DNA of 18,626 nucleotides from an uncultured Actinomycetes bacterium (GTDB taxonomy: Bacteria; Actinomycetota; Thermoleophilia; Solirubrobacterales; Solirubrobacteraceae). Shown piece by piece: positions 6,736 through 15,663 of this stretch. The stretch is taken from assembly GCA_937888775.1 (NCBI GenBank), contig CALAQT010000136.1, forward strand, positions 1 to 18,626, written 5' to 3'. Both the position numbers and the translations under genes were made by a program. The notes beneath the pieces were generated by a model. That model did not search any database. It saw nothing but the letters and a program-made list of their open reading frames with translations, and was not told where the DNA came from. Positions within the stretch are counted from its first letter, which is position 1; each line of letters starts with the position of its first letter.

Positions 6736-7688
6736 CGCGCCCCTCGGGTGAGTAGTTAAGGCCGCCGCGGACCAGTCCGTCGTGATCCCAGAGTCCGCCC
6801 GGACGTGCCAAGTCTGCCTCGGCCGCGCGGAAACCCGCGTCGATCTCGGCACGCTCGGACCCGAGGTCGAACAACGCGGCCAGGTCATCGACGATCCGCC
6901 CGAGCAGCCGCGAGCGGTGAAACTGATCGCGAAGCATGTGCCGGGCTGCGCTCTCGACCTCAATCGCGCCGCTCTCGACGGCTCGAAATGCCGCCGGCAC
7001 GGATGTCTCCGTCTTATAGAGATCGGCCACGTCGTACACGAACGACAGCGCCTTGCCGGTGTGCACGAAACCAAGCCCCGGGCTGTAGCCCGCGCTTACG
7101 ATCGCGGCGTGACAGATCCCGTAGAGGCAGCTGTTCGCAGCCGAGAGAGCCCGATTGATCGCCGTCGCGCTGGACCACTCGGCGCGCTCGTAGCGCCGTC
7201 CTTGCCAAGAGACGCCGGTCTGCTGACTCCACGCCCGATAGGCGTCACGAACGCGAGCGCCTTCGTGTCCGCGGATCTGCTGCAGCGTCAGCTCGGGTGG
7301 AAGCGGCTGATCGAAGCGCATCGCATACATGCGGCGCACGACGACGATGCGACGGGCGGGATCGGCGACGATCTCGGCCTGGCGGAGCAGATGGCGACCG
7401 CTGCGCGTGTCGCCGATCCCGCTCGCGTAGAGCCGAACGCCTTCCTCGCCCGCCCATACGACAGTGCATCCGCACTCGGCGGCGTTCACCATCGCCCTGT
7501 GCGTCACGGTCATCCCCGGACCGAGTAGTAGGAGCGAGAGGTTGGCGATCGGGATGGGAAGTCGACCTAGCTAGCTCGTTGACGAACATCACGGAGCGGT
7601 CATCCTGCTCCAGCCTGCCCCGTTCGAGGAACAGAAAGCTCCCCGAATCCCGAACCTTGGGAAGCAGGCGCAGGTCGTCGATGCGCAT
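6710..7688 (-). CDS. cas1: Cas1, type I-E integrase, broken by one extra base near 7570
   Basis: Integrase that inserts prespacers at the leader end with Cas2. The N-terminal ~40 codons (LRLLPKVRDSGSFLFLERGR ... SVMFVNELA) lie in one frame from ATG 7688, 2 bp after the cas6e stop. The rest, from RLPIPIANLSLLLLGPGMTV onward, is in another frame and would otherwise start only at ATG 7513. Span arithmetic (979 nt = 326 codons + 1) fits a single inserted base at CTAGCTAGGTCGA. Removing one A gives ELAGRLPIP, the family pattern. Catalytic residues are present: Glu in RGHEGARVR, His in GFVHTGKALSF, Asp in VYDVADLYK (about 142, 209 and 222 after correction). As read, translation from 7688 ends early. 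From 7513 the product would lack the N-terminal beta-domain strands. Confidence 0.9.
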
Positions 7689-7690
7689 CG

Positions 7691-8359
7691 CTACCCCGCC
7701 GGACCGATGCTGAGCAGGCCGCACCCATAGGCCTTTGCGGGACCGATCCCGTCCCGCAATGCCTTATGGAAGAGGTCTTGATCTGTGACGATGAGAGCGC
7801 CCTCGAAAAGAACCGGGCGCACATAGACGCGCGCTGTCTGGCCCGTCCGTCCGGCCAACGGCGGGAGCGCGAGAATCCGGACGCCGTCGCCCGGCCCGAC
7901 GCCTGAGAGCGAGAACCCGCCCAGTTCACCACGTCGCACCAGCCAGGCGTGGCGCCCAGCGTCGGTCGCCAGCGCGACTCGACGACTGTTGCGCGGAGCC
8001 GGCTCGTGGTCTTCAGCGATACGCGTCTTGCGGCTCGGGTTTGCGACGAGGTAAAAGCGCAGCCGGTGACCGTCCCGGACCTGCTCGAGAAGAGCATCGA
8101 TCTCTTTTGACTCGTGCGCGAGAACGTAGCCTTCGGGCAGCTGGGCCCATTCGGGCTGGACGTTTGATTGCACGAGTGCGATCGGCGGATCTGAGCGCGG
8201 CTCAAGGCGGAACAGAACACCGAACTCCACCCGCGCCGCACCGCCGTTGTGCTGCGGAAACGCTCGCATCAGGGTTCGGTGCAACCCGGTGATATCCGCG
8301 AGGTCGCTGATGACGAGCAGATCGCGGGGATGCAAGCGCAGACGACTGAGGAACGTCAT
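7691..8359 (-). CDS. cas6e: Cas6e (CasE) crRNA-processing endonuclease
   Basis: 222 residues from ATG 8359, chosen because ATGA overlaps the cas5 stop by 4 bp; the frame is open further upstream but only inside cas5. It cuts the array transcript at the 3' base of each repeat hairpin and stays bound in Cascade. Seen: N-terminal RAMP fold start MTFLSRLRLHPRDLL, the His of LHRTLMRAFP (H27) in the position of the catalytic His, and the C-terminal glycine-rich loop GIGPAKAYGCGLLSI. The length is usual for the family. The same enzyme must process both repeat families, which keep the stem length but differ in one stem pair, the loop and the tail. Confidence 0.95.
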   Translation of the reverse strand: MTFLSRLRLHPRDLLVISDLADITGLHRTLMRAFPQHNGGAARVEFGVLFRLEPRSDPPIALVQSNVQPEWAQLPEGYVLAHESKEIDALLEQVRDGHRLRFYLVANPSRKTRIAEDHEPAPRNSRRVALATDAGRHAWLVRRGELGGFSLSGVGPGDGVRILALPPLAGRTGQTARVYVRPVLFEGALIVTDQDLFHKALRDGIGPAKAYGCGLLSIGPAG

Positions 8360-9039
8360 GTGCTCCGACCCCGAGCGACACGGACCGATTGCACTCGCCG
8401 CGCACGGAATGCGCGCTCCTGGAATGCGGCGCCGCACGGTTGATCTTGGGTCTCGATCGACCCGTCGGCGTCCTCGAGCAGAAGCTCGATGTCCTCACCC
8501 TGTGCGAGCAGCTGAGACTGGTGCGTCGGGAGGGGACACCACGGCTGCGCCAGCGCTTTCTCGAGCGGCCCGTCGAAGATCGCCCCGTTGTTTACCAGGG
8601 GCCCGGCCGGAGGGCACGAGCGCCGCCCGAGTGAGAGCAACCAGCGCGGGGCGATCAGCGCTTGGAGCAGTTCGGTGAGCAGCGCCGCGTCGGCGCTCTC
8701 GAGCCCGGCTACGAACGCGGCGTCCTGAAGGTAGAACCGCTCGGTCTGAATTCCACGGCCTCGCGCACCGCTGGCCACGGCAACTCCCGCGTCGTCGGCC
8801 GCGCCTACGGTGTGATAGTCGCGAAGCACCGCTCCCGGTCGTTCCACCCGAACCCCAAACCGCATCGAAGCGAGGTCGTCTACCGGTTTGTCGCGGCCTC
8901 GCCCGAGAGCGGCGCAGAGCATCCCGGTCACGCCCGACTTCGATGGTGCAAGCTCGGTGCCCCGCGTCTCGAAGCGACTCGAGGTCCCCCAGGACTGCAG
9001 GGGGCCAGCCAGCCAGATTCGCAGCGTAAGCGGTGTCAC
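8356..9039 (-). CDS. cas5: Cas5e (CasD) Cascade subunit
   Basis: 227 residues from GTG 9039; GTGA overlaps the cas7 stop. RAMP-fold subunit that caps the crRNA 5' handle in Cascade. The start LTLRIWLAGPLQSWGTSSRF and the motif TELAPSKSGVTGMLCAALGR are diagnostic for Cas5 of type I-E; PPAGPLVNNGAIFDGPLEKA lies in the C-terminal half. Intact. Translationally coupled on both sides (GTGA upstream, ATGA downstream). Confidence 0.95.
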   Translation of the reverse strand: MTPLTLRIWLAGPLQSWGTSSRFETRGTELAPSKSGVTGMLCAALGRGRDKPVDDLASMRFGVRVERPGAVLRDYHTVGAADDAGVAVASGARGRGIQTERFYLQDAAFVAGLESADAALLTELLQALIAPRWLLSLGRRSCPPAGPLVNNGAIFDGPLEKALAQPWCPLPTHQSQLLAQGEDIELLLEDADGSIETQDQPCGAAFQERAFRARRVQSVRVARGRST

Positions 9040-10238
9040 GGAGTATGAGACGCGTAGTCGAGGAGGTCGTCGAGGCACCGCGCGTCGCCGATGGTCGTGC
9101 CCTCGGCACGCTCGACGACGTCCGGTCCGGCGCACAACAGCGTCGATTCGACCTTGTCCTGCGGTCGCGCATACATCCGTTCGAGGGCAGTGAACTCGCT
9201 TACCATCAGGCGGGTCGACTGAACCGCAAGGTCAACGGTTACGTTGCGAGCGTCAACTGGCTTGAGGAACGCATTCGCGAGGCTCCATGCGCCGCTCGCG
9301 CGACGAACGGCAAGGACCGACGTCGGGAGGTTCCGCGCCGCGAACGTGTTCTGCTTCCCTGTTGGAATTGCTGTGACGAACGCCCTGGCAAAGCCAGCAA
9401 CAGCCGCGCTCAGGTCGCCGGCATCGCTCGTGCTGCCGAGGTTCTTGGCGAGCTGGTCGGTGTCGAGCGCCGCGTACCGGTACAGGCAGCTCGCGTTGAA
9501 CTGCACGGTCCCGATCATGTCGGCGCCTTCGGTGTCGTCCGGCTGGAGATCGTCCACGGCGGTGTAGTAGTCGTACTCGGGGGCGAGGCGATGGGTACCG
9601 ATCGCGTGTGCCACCTGGCAGGCGGCATCAACGTTTCCCTCTGGCAGCTCGGCGACCATCCGTCCGAACAGCGCCACGTCCAACGCGTCACCCGGTGAGG
9701 TCATCGCGGTCTTGATCCGGCTCGCCGCGTCTTTGGGAAGCTTGTTCTTTGACTGCGTCTGACGACTGGCGCTCGCTGGTTTCTCGCCGGTGTCGGTGTC
9801 CAGGGACGAGGGCAGCTCGTCGAGGTCGCTGCTGTAGTCCCTGGCGACAGCCGCGAGCGTGTCGAGGTCGGCGTCGCGGAAGAACAGCAGCTGACCGGTC
9901 TTGACCTCGGCCCCGTCGGCTGCTTGCTTGAGGCTCAGCCCGAGCGGCTCGGCTTCCAACACAACGGCCGCCCGGTGGCGCGCCGTCTCGGGGTCCAGTG
10001 AGGGATCGGCTGCCAGGAGCCGGTCAACAATCTCCTGATGCGCTCGCTTGGTACGCGTGCCGGTCGCGATGTCGCTCAGCTCGTTGCGGAACTGCATTCG
10101 GATCGCGCGCTTCCACGATTGGCTGCTGACTCGCGCGCGGCGAACGCCACCGAACACGCACTCTTTCGGCGCGCCTGTGTCGTCGCGGTTGAGGTTGGCC
10201 GGGGCGAAGCTCTGGATCGCGTGGAGCTCGAGGATCAC
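9036..10238 (-). CDS. cas7: Cas7e (CasC/Cse4) Cascade backbone subunit
   Basis: 400 residues from GTG 10238 (GTGA overlap with the cse2 stop). Six copies normally polymerise along the crRNA spacer. The N-terminus ILELHAIQSFAPANLNRDDT, then GAPKECVFGGVRRARVSSQS with WKRAIR, is the family signature (crRNA-contacting strand and SQSxKR motif). Further conserved parts are DVALFGRMVAEL, HAIGTHRLAPEYDYYTAVDD and TVQFNASCLYRYAALD. The full length is slightly above the E. coli protein (363), as is usual in actinobacteria. Intact. Confidence 0.96.
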   Translation of the reverse strand: MILELHAIQSFAPANLNRDDTGAPKECVFGGVRRARVSSQSWKRAIRMQFRNELSDIATGTRTKRAHQEIVDRLLAADPSLDPETARHRAAVVLEAEPLGLSLKQAADGAEVKTGQLLFFRDADLDTLAAVARDYSSDLDELPSSLDTDTGEKPASASRQTQSKNKLPKDAASRIKTAMTSPGDALDVALFGRMVAELPEGNVDAACQVAHAIGTHRLAPEYDYYTAVDDLQPDDTEGADMIGTVQFNASCLYRYAALDTDQLAKNLGSTSDAGDLSAAVAGFARAFVTAIPTGKQNTFAARNLPTSVLAVRRASGAWSLANAFLKPVDARNVTVDLAVQSTRLMVSEFTALERMYARPQDKVESTLLCAGPDVVERAEGTTIGDARCLDDLLDYASHTP

Positions 10239-10870
10239 GTCTTTCCCTTCGGCGCATCGTCAAATTCGGTTCCGGATTGCGCCCAGAAGTCGTATGCCCA
10301 GCGCTTCTGCACCGGCCTGGCGTCATATCCCCATCTGCCGAGATCGCGAACGAGGCTCGCGACGTCGAGCAAATGGCCGTCGCCTCCGAGCAGAACAATC
10401 GCCCTACGCAGGTGCACGTCGAGGTCTTCGCGCTCAGCGCCGAGGATGCTCCGAAACAACGCCTCGGCAGCCGTCGGCCGCGTCGCTCGGAGGGGTCGAC
10501 AGTCGGTTCCAAACGATCTGCGTCCCGAGGATGCGGAAGCGCTGGTCGTGGGCGCCACGGCAGGACGGCCAAACGCGGCGAGCGACGCGACCATTAGCGC
10601 GTCGTCGAGCAGACGACCGAGCTGGGGGGTCATCCGGGGAGGCAACCCGTCCTCATCGGGTGGGAAATGGATCAGGCCCAGGAGCGCCGCGTCGGCCCCT
10701 GCCACATCGCCGAAGCGGTGGCCGACCCCGCGTCGAAGCTCGGCGAACGCCCGCAGCGCCTCCGGCGCGTGGCGTTCAGCGCGTGGCTCAAGCGCGTGCA
10801 GCCGAGCATGAAGCTGACCCGCGATCGAATCACGCGCGGCCATCCCCGGACTTGACGTCGTGCTGGTCAT
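10235..10870 (-). CDS. cse2: Cse2 (CasB) Cascade small subunit
   Basis: 211 residues from ATG 10870, chosen for the ATGA overlap with the cas8e stop; the upstream extension of this frame lies inside cas8e. All-helical small subunit (two copies in Cascade) that contacts the non-target strand. Visible features are the N-terminal LHALEPRAERHAPEALRAFA segment, the central ALLGLIHFPPDE, and C-terminal GHLLDVASLVRDLGRWGYDA leading to KRWAYDFWA, typical of actinobacterial Cse2. Intact; the stop overlaps the cas7 start. Confidence 0.93.
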   Translation of the reverse strand: MTSTTSSPGMAARDSIAGQLHARLHALEPRAERHAPEALRAFAELRRGVGHRFGDVAGADAALLGLIHFPPDEDGLPPRMTPQLGRLLDDALMVASLAAFGRPAVAPTTSASASSGRRSFGTDCRPLRATRPTAAEALFRSILGAEREDLDVHLRRAIVLLGGDGHLLDVASLVRDLGRWGYDARPVQKRWAYDFWAQSGTEFDDAPKGKT

Positions 10871-12348
10871 GCGGCCTGCGGCGTTAGGGGTGCCAGGCGT
10901 CTGAGCTGGGCGCGAAACCGGTCGGCTGCGAGCGCGAGCGCGCGGGCCTGGCGAGGGTCCGACACGTCTTGTGAATCGATCGCGTCGAACGCCGCCCACG
11001 CATGCCGGCGGACCGTTCGCACCCACTGTTGGGAGACAAGACTCGAGTTTGTCGGAACTTCGACAGTGCTGGACAATTCATGAAGGTAGCCCGTGAAGTC
11101 TCCGCCGAGCGCCGCCCAGTACGGCGCCTGCCACCGCGCCGCGGCCTGAGTCTTCACCTCGACACCCATGGCGTGAGTGAACTTGCCGATCGCGGACCCG
11201 ATCGCCTTCGCGCCGATGTGCGCCTGCTCAAACGCCCACGTCACCCGATCTATCAGGTCGAGATCTTCGAGCAAGCGTGAGCTCACCGGCAGCAACGCGC
11301 TCTGCGCATCGGCGACTTTTCCCTGCTCGATCCACAGGCCGACGGCGAGCATCTGCGGATGACGCGGCGGATCCAGGGACTCGAACGTCCTCACGGCCTG
11401 CCTGATGGCAGTCGGGTGGCCTTCGTCTGACAATCCGTGGAGAACGGCGTCCGCGGCGCGCCAGAGCCGTCGGCTCGAAGGGGGCCGAACGATCTTCGGC
11501 CCCTCCTTGGTCTGGTGAACTGGAACATATGGGTCCGACGGCGGGTCGTCGAGCAGCTTTAAGTGCTGGTGCAGACGGCACCGTCGTACCGCGCCGTCGG
11601 GATCGCGGAGGACCAGCACGGCGCGGGAGCGCCATGTCAGTCGATCGAGCAATCCGTACGGAACCGTGCCCACCTTGTCGGGCTCGTGGTCGTTGTCGCG
11701 CTCCCAGATCGGAGCGTCGCTGGGAACGTCGCGCCCCGGCGCCGGGTAGTCAGAACAGTTGCCGACGAGCGTCTCCCACAGCGTGGTCCCGTGGACAAGG
11801 ACGATTATCGGCTTAGTGCCAGGTGAGTCCGTTCGGTTGAACGGCTTCGATACCCCCCCGCGGGGCTGGTAGAGCAACGTAGTGAGCAGCGCGCGCGCCG
11901 TCGCCGCCGGCGAGAGCTCCGGGGGGCGATCGTCGCGATGATGGTCGAACAACGTGACGTTGTTGCCCGATGCCCACTCGAGCTTGAGCACCGCGATCGA
12001 CTTATCTGAGGCGTCGTCGCCGATCGGCTTCTGCATGAACGGCCGTAGTGGATGGAAGAGATCAAAGCGCCCGCGCCAGCGCTCAAGGTAAATCGCCACC
12101 TTTGCTTGGGCCGAGCCGGGGTCTTGCAACCAGCGAATACGCTCAGATTTGCCGGCTGGGCCGCGCAGCGCGCTCTGAAGCACCGCGACGAGAAAGCGCG
12201 TGACCGCGACGCGCTCGGGTGCGAACCCAATCGCCAGATCCCGAAAGGCGGTTGCGTTCGCAAAGACGTTCTCGAGTGAGACGTCGCGCACCTGGCCGTC
12301 GAGGTCATACACAGGCAACCACGGCTCGTCGAGGAGGTTGAAGGTCAT
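10867..12348 (-). CDS. cas8e: Cas8e (Cse1/CasA) large subunit, PAM recognition
   Basis: 493 residues from ATG 12348 (ATGA overlap with the cas3 stop). Large Cascade subunit that reads the PAM and recruits Cas3. Seen: N-terminal FNLLDEPWLPVYDLDGQVRD (the usual Cse1 opening), DLFHPLRPFMQ, ATARALLTTLLYQPRGGVSK and a C-terminal four-helix bundle (about 370-490). The FHPxRPFMQ segment and the following loop correspond to the region that lies at the PAM in E. coli Cse1. Length is normal (about 500). Intact. Confidence 0.96.
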   Translation of the reverse strand: MTFNLLDEPWLPVYDLDGQVRDVSLENVFANATAFRDLAIGFAPERVAVTRFLVAVLQSALRGPAGKSERIRWLQDPGSAQAKVAIYLERWRGRFDLFHPLRPFMQKPIGDDASDKSIAVLKLEWASGNNVTLFDHHRDDRPPELSPAATARALLTTLLYQPRGGVSKPFNRTDSPGTKPIIVLVHGTTLWETLVGNCSDYPAPGRDVPSDAPIWERDNDHEPDKVGTVPYGLLDRLTWRSRAVLVLRDPDGAVRRCRLHQHLKLLDDPPSDPYVPVHQTKEGPKIVRPPSSRRLWRAADAVLHGLSDEGHPTAIRQAVRTFESLDPPRHPQMLAVGLWIEQGKVADAQSALLPVSSRLLEDLDLIDRVTWAFEQAHIGAKAIGSAIGKFTHAMGVEVKTQAAARWQAPYWAALGGDFTGYLHELSSTVEVPTNSSLVSQQWVRTVRRHAWAAFDAIDSQDVSDPRQARALALAADRFRAQLRRLAPLTPQAA

Positions 12349-14693
12349 GACGCCGTCTCCACGATGACGCCCTCGTGGGGATCGAGCCGCAGCGGCAGGG
12401 CGACGCGGTCCCCGGAGGGCGCCGCGACAGGAATGGCTCGGCCATCAGCATCGACCTCGATCAAGAAGTGATGTCGTAGGCGAGCGTTGTCACGCCACGC
12501 CGGCGGGCGAAAGAGATCCACCATGCTCAGGATCGGGTGTACCACGTTCGGTTGGGAGAGCGATACGGATCGCAACAGCAACTCGGTCGCTTCGTTGCCG
12601 CGCGGTCGGTGCCGGCTGCGCGGCAACTCGTCAGGTCGGAGTACGACGACGTTGAGCGACGGGCGTTCTGACCAGCGGGTCGCGGCCGAGTTGCGTGCCG
12701 TGGACATCGGTTCGTCTGGATCCTGCAACGGGTCCGACGTCGTCTCCCAGGGAGGCTCCTCGGCCCGGGGGTGCCCCACAGCGGCTCGCTCCGCCCAGCC
12801 GCCGTGCTGACGCTTTAGCTCGGCGGCTTGCGCGTCGAGCTTGCGCAGCACGTCTTGCTCGCGTGGGTCCGAGGTGATCTCGTCGGGCGAGCTGTCGTAC
12901 ACCGACCCGATCAAGGCGTCGAGGTCATCCGGCTCGCTGATAGCAGCGCGCCCCCGCAACGCGACTCGGGTTCGAACAAGGATGGCTGGGACGTAGACGG
13001 CGTCGGCAGCCTGAGGACGAGCACGATCAACCGCATCGCCTGGGGTGTCGAGCAGGACCAGCCGAGGCGCCTGATGAAGCTCGGGACGCTGTCGACCCGT
13101 GTGACGATGGACCCGTCCCGCGCGCTGGATCAACAAGTCGACAGCAGTCAGATCCGAGAGCATCACGTCGAAGTCCAGGTCCAGCGACTGCTCGATGACC
13201 TGGGTGGCCACGACGATCAAGGACGCAGGCGGCACTGGGCGTGCGTCGTCCAGCGGTCCAAGTGACTCCAGCAGCCGGCGCTCGATCGGTTCACGCTCGA
13301 GAGGCCGAAGACGGGCGTGCAGGAGCACCAACCCAACGCGGGGCTCGGCAACGGCGCGCAGCGCCCGGTAGCGCGCCTGCGCGGCCGCAACCGTGTTGCA
13401 GACGACCGCGACACATCCGCCGTGCCCTGCCTCGTATAGCGCTCGGCGAGCGACGCGCTCGGGATCGTCGACCACGTCGCAGCCTTCGAGGATGATCTTC
13501 CTGCCCGGTCTGTCGTCCGTCACAACGATCGACTTGACCTGACCTCTCGTCGCGAACGTGACCCGCGGATATGCGAGCGAACCGGTCGGTTTCGACAGCG
13601 CGCAAGACGGGACAGCAGCGTCCAAGCCCGAGCGAAACGCCTCGACCAACTCCCCGCGCCGCGACGCCGGCAGGGTCGCCGACAGAAGCACCACAGTGCA
13701 ATCCAGCGCCGCGAGCCAACTGACGAGCCGCGCGAGCAGCAGGCCCGTGTAGGTGTCGTAGGCATGAACCTCGTCGACCACCACGACCTTGCCCTGAAGA
13801 CCCCAAACGCGTACGGGGTAATGCCGAGCATTGAGCACGCTGAGCAACGCCTGGTCGATCGTGCCGACCGCGAGCGGACTCAGGAGACCGCGGCGACTCT
13901 GGGCAAACCAAGCCTGCGCCTCGACGTCGCGCGCGTCCCGCTCATCGATGCCGACGCCGGACGGGAACGGCACGTCCTCGTCGAGATGCACGCCACCATG
14001 CAACAGCCGCACGCTCTCCGAGCTCGACGGCCACAGCCGTGTCACGAAGCGTTTGACGCGTCCGTGGAGCTGCGCAGCGGTCGCACGGGTCGGCATGCCG
14101 ACGTACAGTCCGCGAGCACCACACGTAAGCGCGCGATACGCAGCCCAGAGCGCAGCCTCGGTCTTGCCCGCTCCAGTGCGATCCTCGACGATCACGAGCG
14201 CGGGGAGATCGAGCCCATCAAGAGCCTCGATCAGCGCGGCTTGCGTCGCACGCGGGCTGCGGCCGAACAAGCCGGGGAAGTCCTGGCCTTCGGGTACGAG
14301 CGGAACGCTCCAAGCCGCGTCGCGCACGGCGTCCGTGGCTAGTTGCTTCGAGCCGGGTCGCTTCCCATCGGTAACCGGGAACCGTGTTGCATCGGACGCA
14401 ATCCAGTCCGAGATGCTCACGAGACCTGCAACCGCGACCAGGACCGCGCCATCCTCCGCGTCAAGCTCCGGCAGAGCGCCAACGCCGGTTTCCAGGGCCA
14501 AGTCGTCAACGATCTGCTGCTGGACGGGGACCCACGCCTTCGCCTCTCGCAGCACGCGCCGGGACGCGCGCCTGACCTCGCTACTCGGTCGGGGCACGGC
14601 GTGGTGGCCGGAGATGGTGGCCACGATCCGCTCTGCCTCACGTCGTCGCATTCCCCTATTTCCAAGCCAATCAACGACGATCGCACCGCTCAC
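12345..14693 (-). CDS. cas3: Cas3 helicase part with the second half of the HD nuclease domain
   Basis: 782 residues from GTG 14693. Target-degrading nuclease-helicase recruited by Cascade. It contains the later HD-domain residues (ISGHHAVP, H30/H31, and GLVSISDWIASD, D96) followed by an SF2 helicase: Walker A DRTGAGKTEA (about 171-180), DEVH (307-310), LLSATLP (about 336-342), ATQVIEQSLDLDFD and QRAGRVHRHTG. A C-terminal Cas3 domain ends at the cas8e start (ATGA). Upstream of the GTG the same frame reads EKLRHDAV, which belongs to the HD domain, so this is not a natural start but the point where the gene's frame is broken. The GTGA overlap with the upstream ORF could still allow coupled translation of two pieces. 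Confidence 0.93.
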   Translation of the reverse strand: MSGAIVVDWLGNRGMRRREAERIVATISGHHAVPRPSSEVRRASRRVLREAKAWVPVQQQIVDDLALETGVGALPELDAEDGAVLVAVAGLVSISDWIASDATRFPVTDGKRPGSKQLATDAVRDAAWSVPLVPEGQDFPGLFGRSPRATQAALIEALDGLDLPALVIVEDRTGAGKTEAALWAAYRALTCGARGLYVGMPTRATAAQLHGRVKRFVTRLWPSSSESVRLLHGGVHLDEDVPFPSGVGIDERDARDVEAQAWFAQSRRGLLSPLAVGTIDQALLSVLNARHYPVRVWGLQGKVVVVDEVHAYDTYTGLLLARLVSWLAALDCTVVLLSATLPASRRGELVEAFRSGLDAAVPSCALSKPTGSLAYPRVTFATRGQVKSIVVTDDRPGRKIILEGCDVVDDPERVARRALYEAGHGGCVAVVCNTVAAAQARYRALRAVAEPRVGLVLLHARLRPLEREPIERRLLESLGPLDDARPVPPASLIVVATQVIEQSLDLDFDVMLSDLTAVDLLIQRAGRVHRHTGRQRPELHQAPRLVLLDTPGDAVDRARPQAADAVYVPAILVRTRVALRGRAAISEPDDLDALIGSVYDSSPDEITSDPREQDVLRKLDAQAAELKRQHGGWAERAAVGHPRAEEPPWETTSDPLQDPDEPMSTARNSAATRWSERPSLNVVVLRPDELPRSRHRPRGNEATELLLRSVSLSQPNVVHPILSMVDLFRPPAWRDNARLRHHFLIEVDADGRAIPVAAPSGDRVALPLRLDPHEGVIVETAS

Positions 14694-15046
14694 CGCGTCG
14701 TGACGGAGCTTCTCGCAGTGCCTCCGTCCTTCGCAAGCACCGGATCAAGAAGGCGAGCGGCAAGCTCCGGGACCTGCATCTGAAATGGTGGGCTGGCCTT
14801 GCCCACATCGTGAGCCTCGGCCAGAAACGAAACCCACGCGCGTACCCACGCCTCGTCACCACCCAGACGGGCCGCGTACCACCCACGCTGACGCGGCGTA
14901 AGCGCGCGATCCCACAATCGCGAGGCCACCGCTCCAGCGTCGCGCAAATGCACGTTGAGGGGCAAGAAGCTTTCACCAGGACCCGTCTTGGCCCAGAAGA
15001 GACCGGCTGAACCGGCCACGTCAAGGCTGTCTTCTCCGGCGCTCAC
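14690..15046 (-). CDS. cas3: Cas3 N-terminal fragment (first half of the HD nuclease domain)
   Basis: 118 residues from GTG 15046. It holds LFWAKTG, LNVHLRDAGAVASRLW (H33) and FLAEAHDVGKASPPFQMQVP (H79, D80, K83), the first metal-binding HD motifs of Cas3. The frame then ends in SSVTTR at the GTGA overlap with the helicase ORF, while the alternative frame reads KLRHDAVSGAIVVDWL and continues the domain. The combined span (2702 nt) is one base short of a whole number of codons, so a single missing base near 14700-14740 explains the break; adding one base in GCGAGAAG gives TARKLRHDAVSGAI. No Shine-Dalgarno is seen; a TAGTGT 6 nt upstream of the GTG could be the -10 of a leaderless transcript. 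Confidence 0.88.
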   Translation of the reverse strand: MSAGEDSLDVAGSAGLFWAKTGPGESFLPLNVHLRDAGAVASRLWDRALTPRQRGWYAARLGGDEAWVRAWVSFLAEAHDVGKASPPFQMQVPELAARLLDPVLAKDGGTARSSVTTR

Positions 15047-15663
15047 CGTGCGACACTACCGCTCGCAGACCCCGAAAGCGGACCCACGCGTGAGAATCGC
15101 TCTGGGCGAGGGCGGGGTCACGAAGGGAAGCGGGCGTCACCGGCTGGCCCTCGTCGAACCAGGGCCGAGATCTGCTCAGCCCGGCGCAGTCCCTCGGCGC
15201 GGATCCCGCCGAGCTCCCGTGAGCGTTCCTTGGGTTCTTGCGGTGATCGTCTGGTTGCCGGCGCGGCGTGCCAATCGTCCTGACGGCTCTCGGCGTCGGC
15301 GACACCTCACTCCGCCTGTCCGACGAAGGTCCCTGGGTTCCCGCGGTGATCCCAACAGGGGGAGCGAGCGATCGACGAACCACGCGCTTGCCCTCGGGCT
15401 GAGCCGAGGTGTCTCGCGCCAAACGCTAGCTCGCCAGCCGACGCCAAATAGCCGATCCTCACGAAGGCGATGGCGGACTTCCCATAAATCCCCCCTATCG
15501 CGCTGTGCCCCGTCCGGGTGCGAGGCTGAAGGCCCAGGGCACACCTGATGGGGCCCGGGTCGACCGCGATCGATCGCGGCGGGATCCGTCTCGCCTCGTT
15601 TGCGACACATGGTGGCCAGCGGTCGCTAGGATCATCCGCCCCAAGCGCAACGACGCAAAGAGC
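15047..15663. other. Intergenic region upstream of the cas operon
   Basis: About 615 bp without a recognisable gene. It should hold the promoter of the cas operon at its left end (possible -10 TAGTGT on the minus strand just before 15046; no good -35). A pair of imperfect 23-nt direct repeats lies at 15227-15249 and 15330-15352 (20 of 23 identical, 103 bp apart, core CTGGGTTC...GCGGTGATC). A possible plus-strand -10 (TAGGAT, 15627-15632) precedes the small ORF at 15664. Confidence 0.5.

Noticed and set aside
6982..7000. Suspected loss of a Cas1 active-site Glu (GICHAAIV where E. coli has GVTEAAIL)
   Set aside because: That Glu is not the catalytic one; the catalytic Glu in RGHEGARVR is present, and His at this place is common in actinobacterial Cas1.
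6782..7528. Long plus-strand frame opposite cas1 (248 codons)
   Set aside because: It is a shadow of the high-GC codon pattern of cas1; it has no recognisable protein content and no Shine-Dalgarno.
14690..14693. Idea that cas3 is a natural two-gene Cas3''/Cas3' pair
   Set aside because: The break falls inside the HD domain, and the RHDAV motif lies before the second start, so a frame lesion explains it better, although coupled translation is not excluded.
15227..15352. Reading the 23-nt direct repeats as a second CRISPR array
   Set aside because: There are only two imperfect copies, the 103-bp period does not fit a 28+33 unit, and they do not resemble the I-E repeat.
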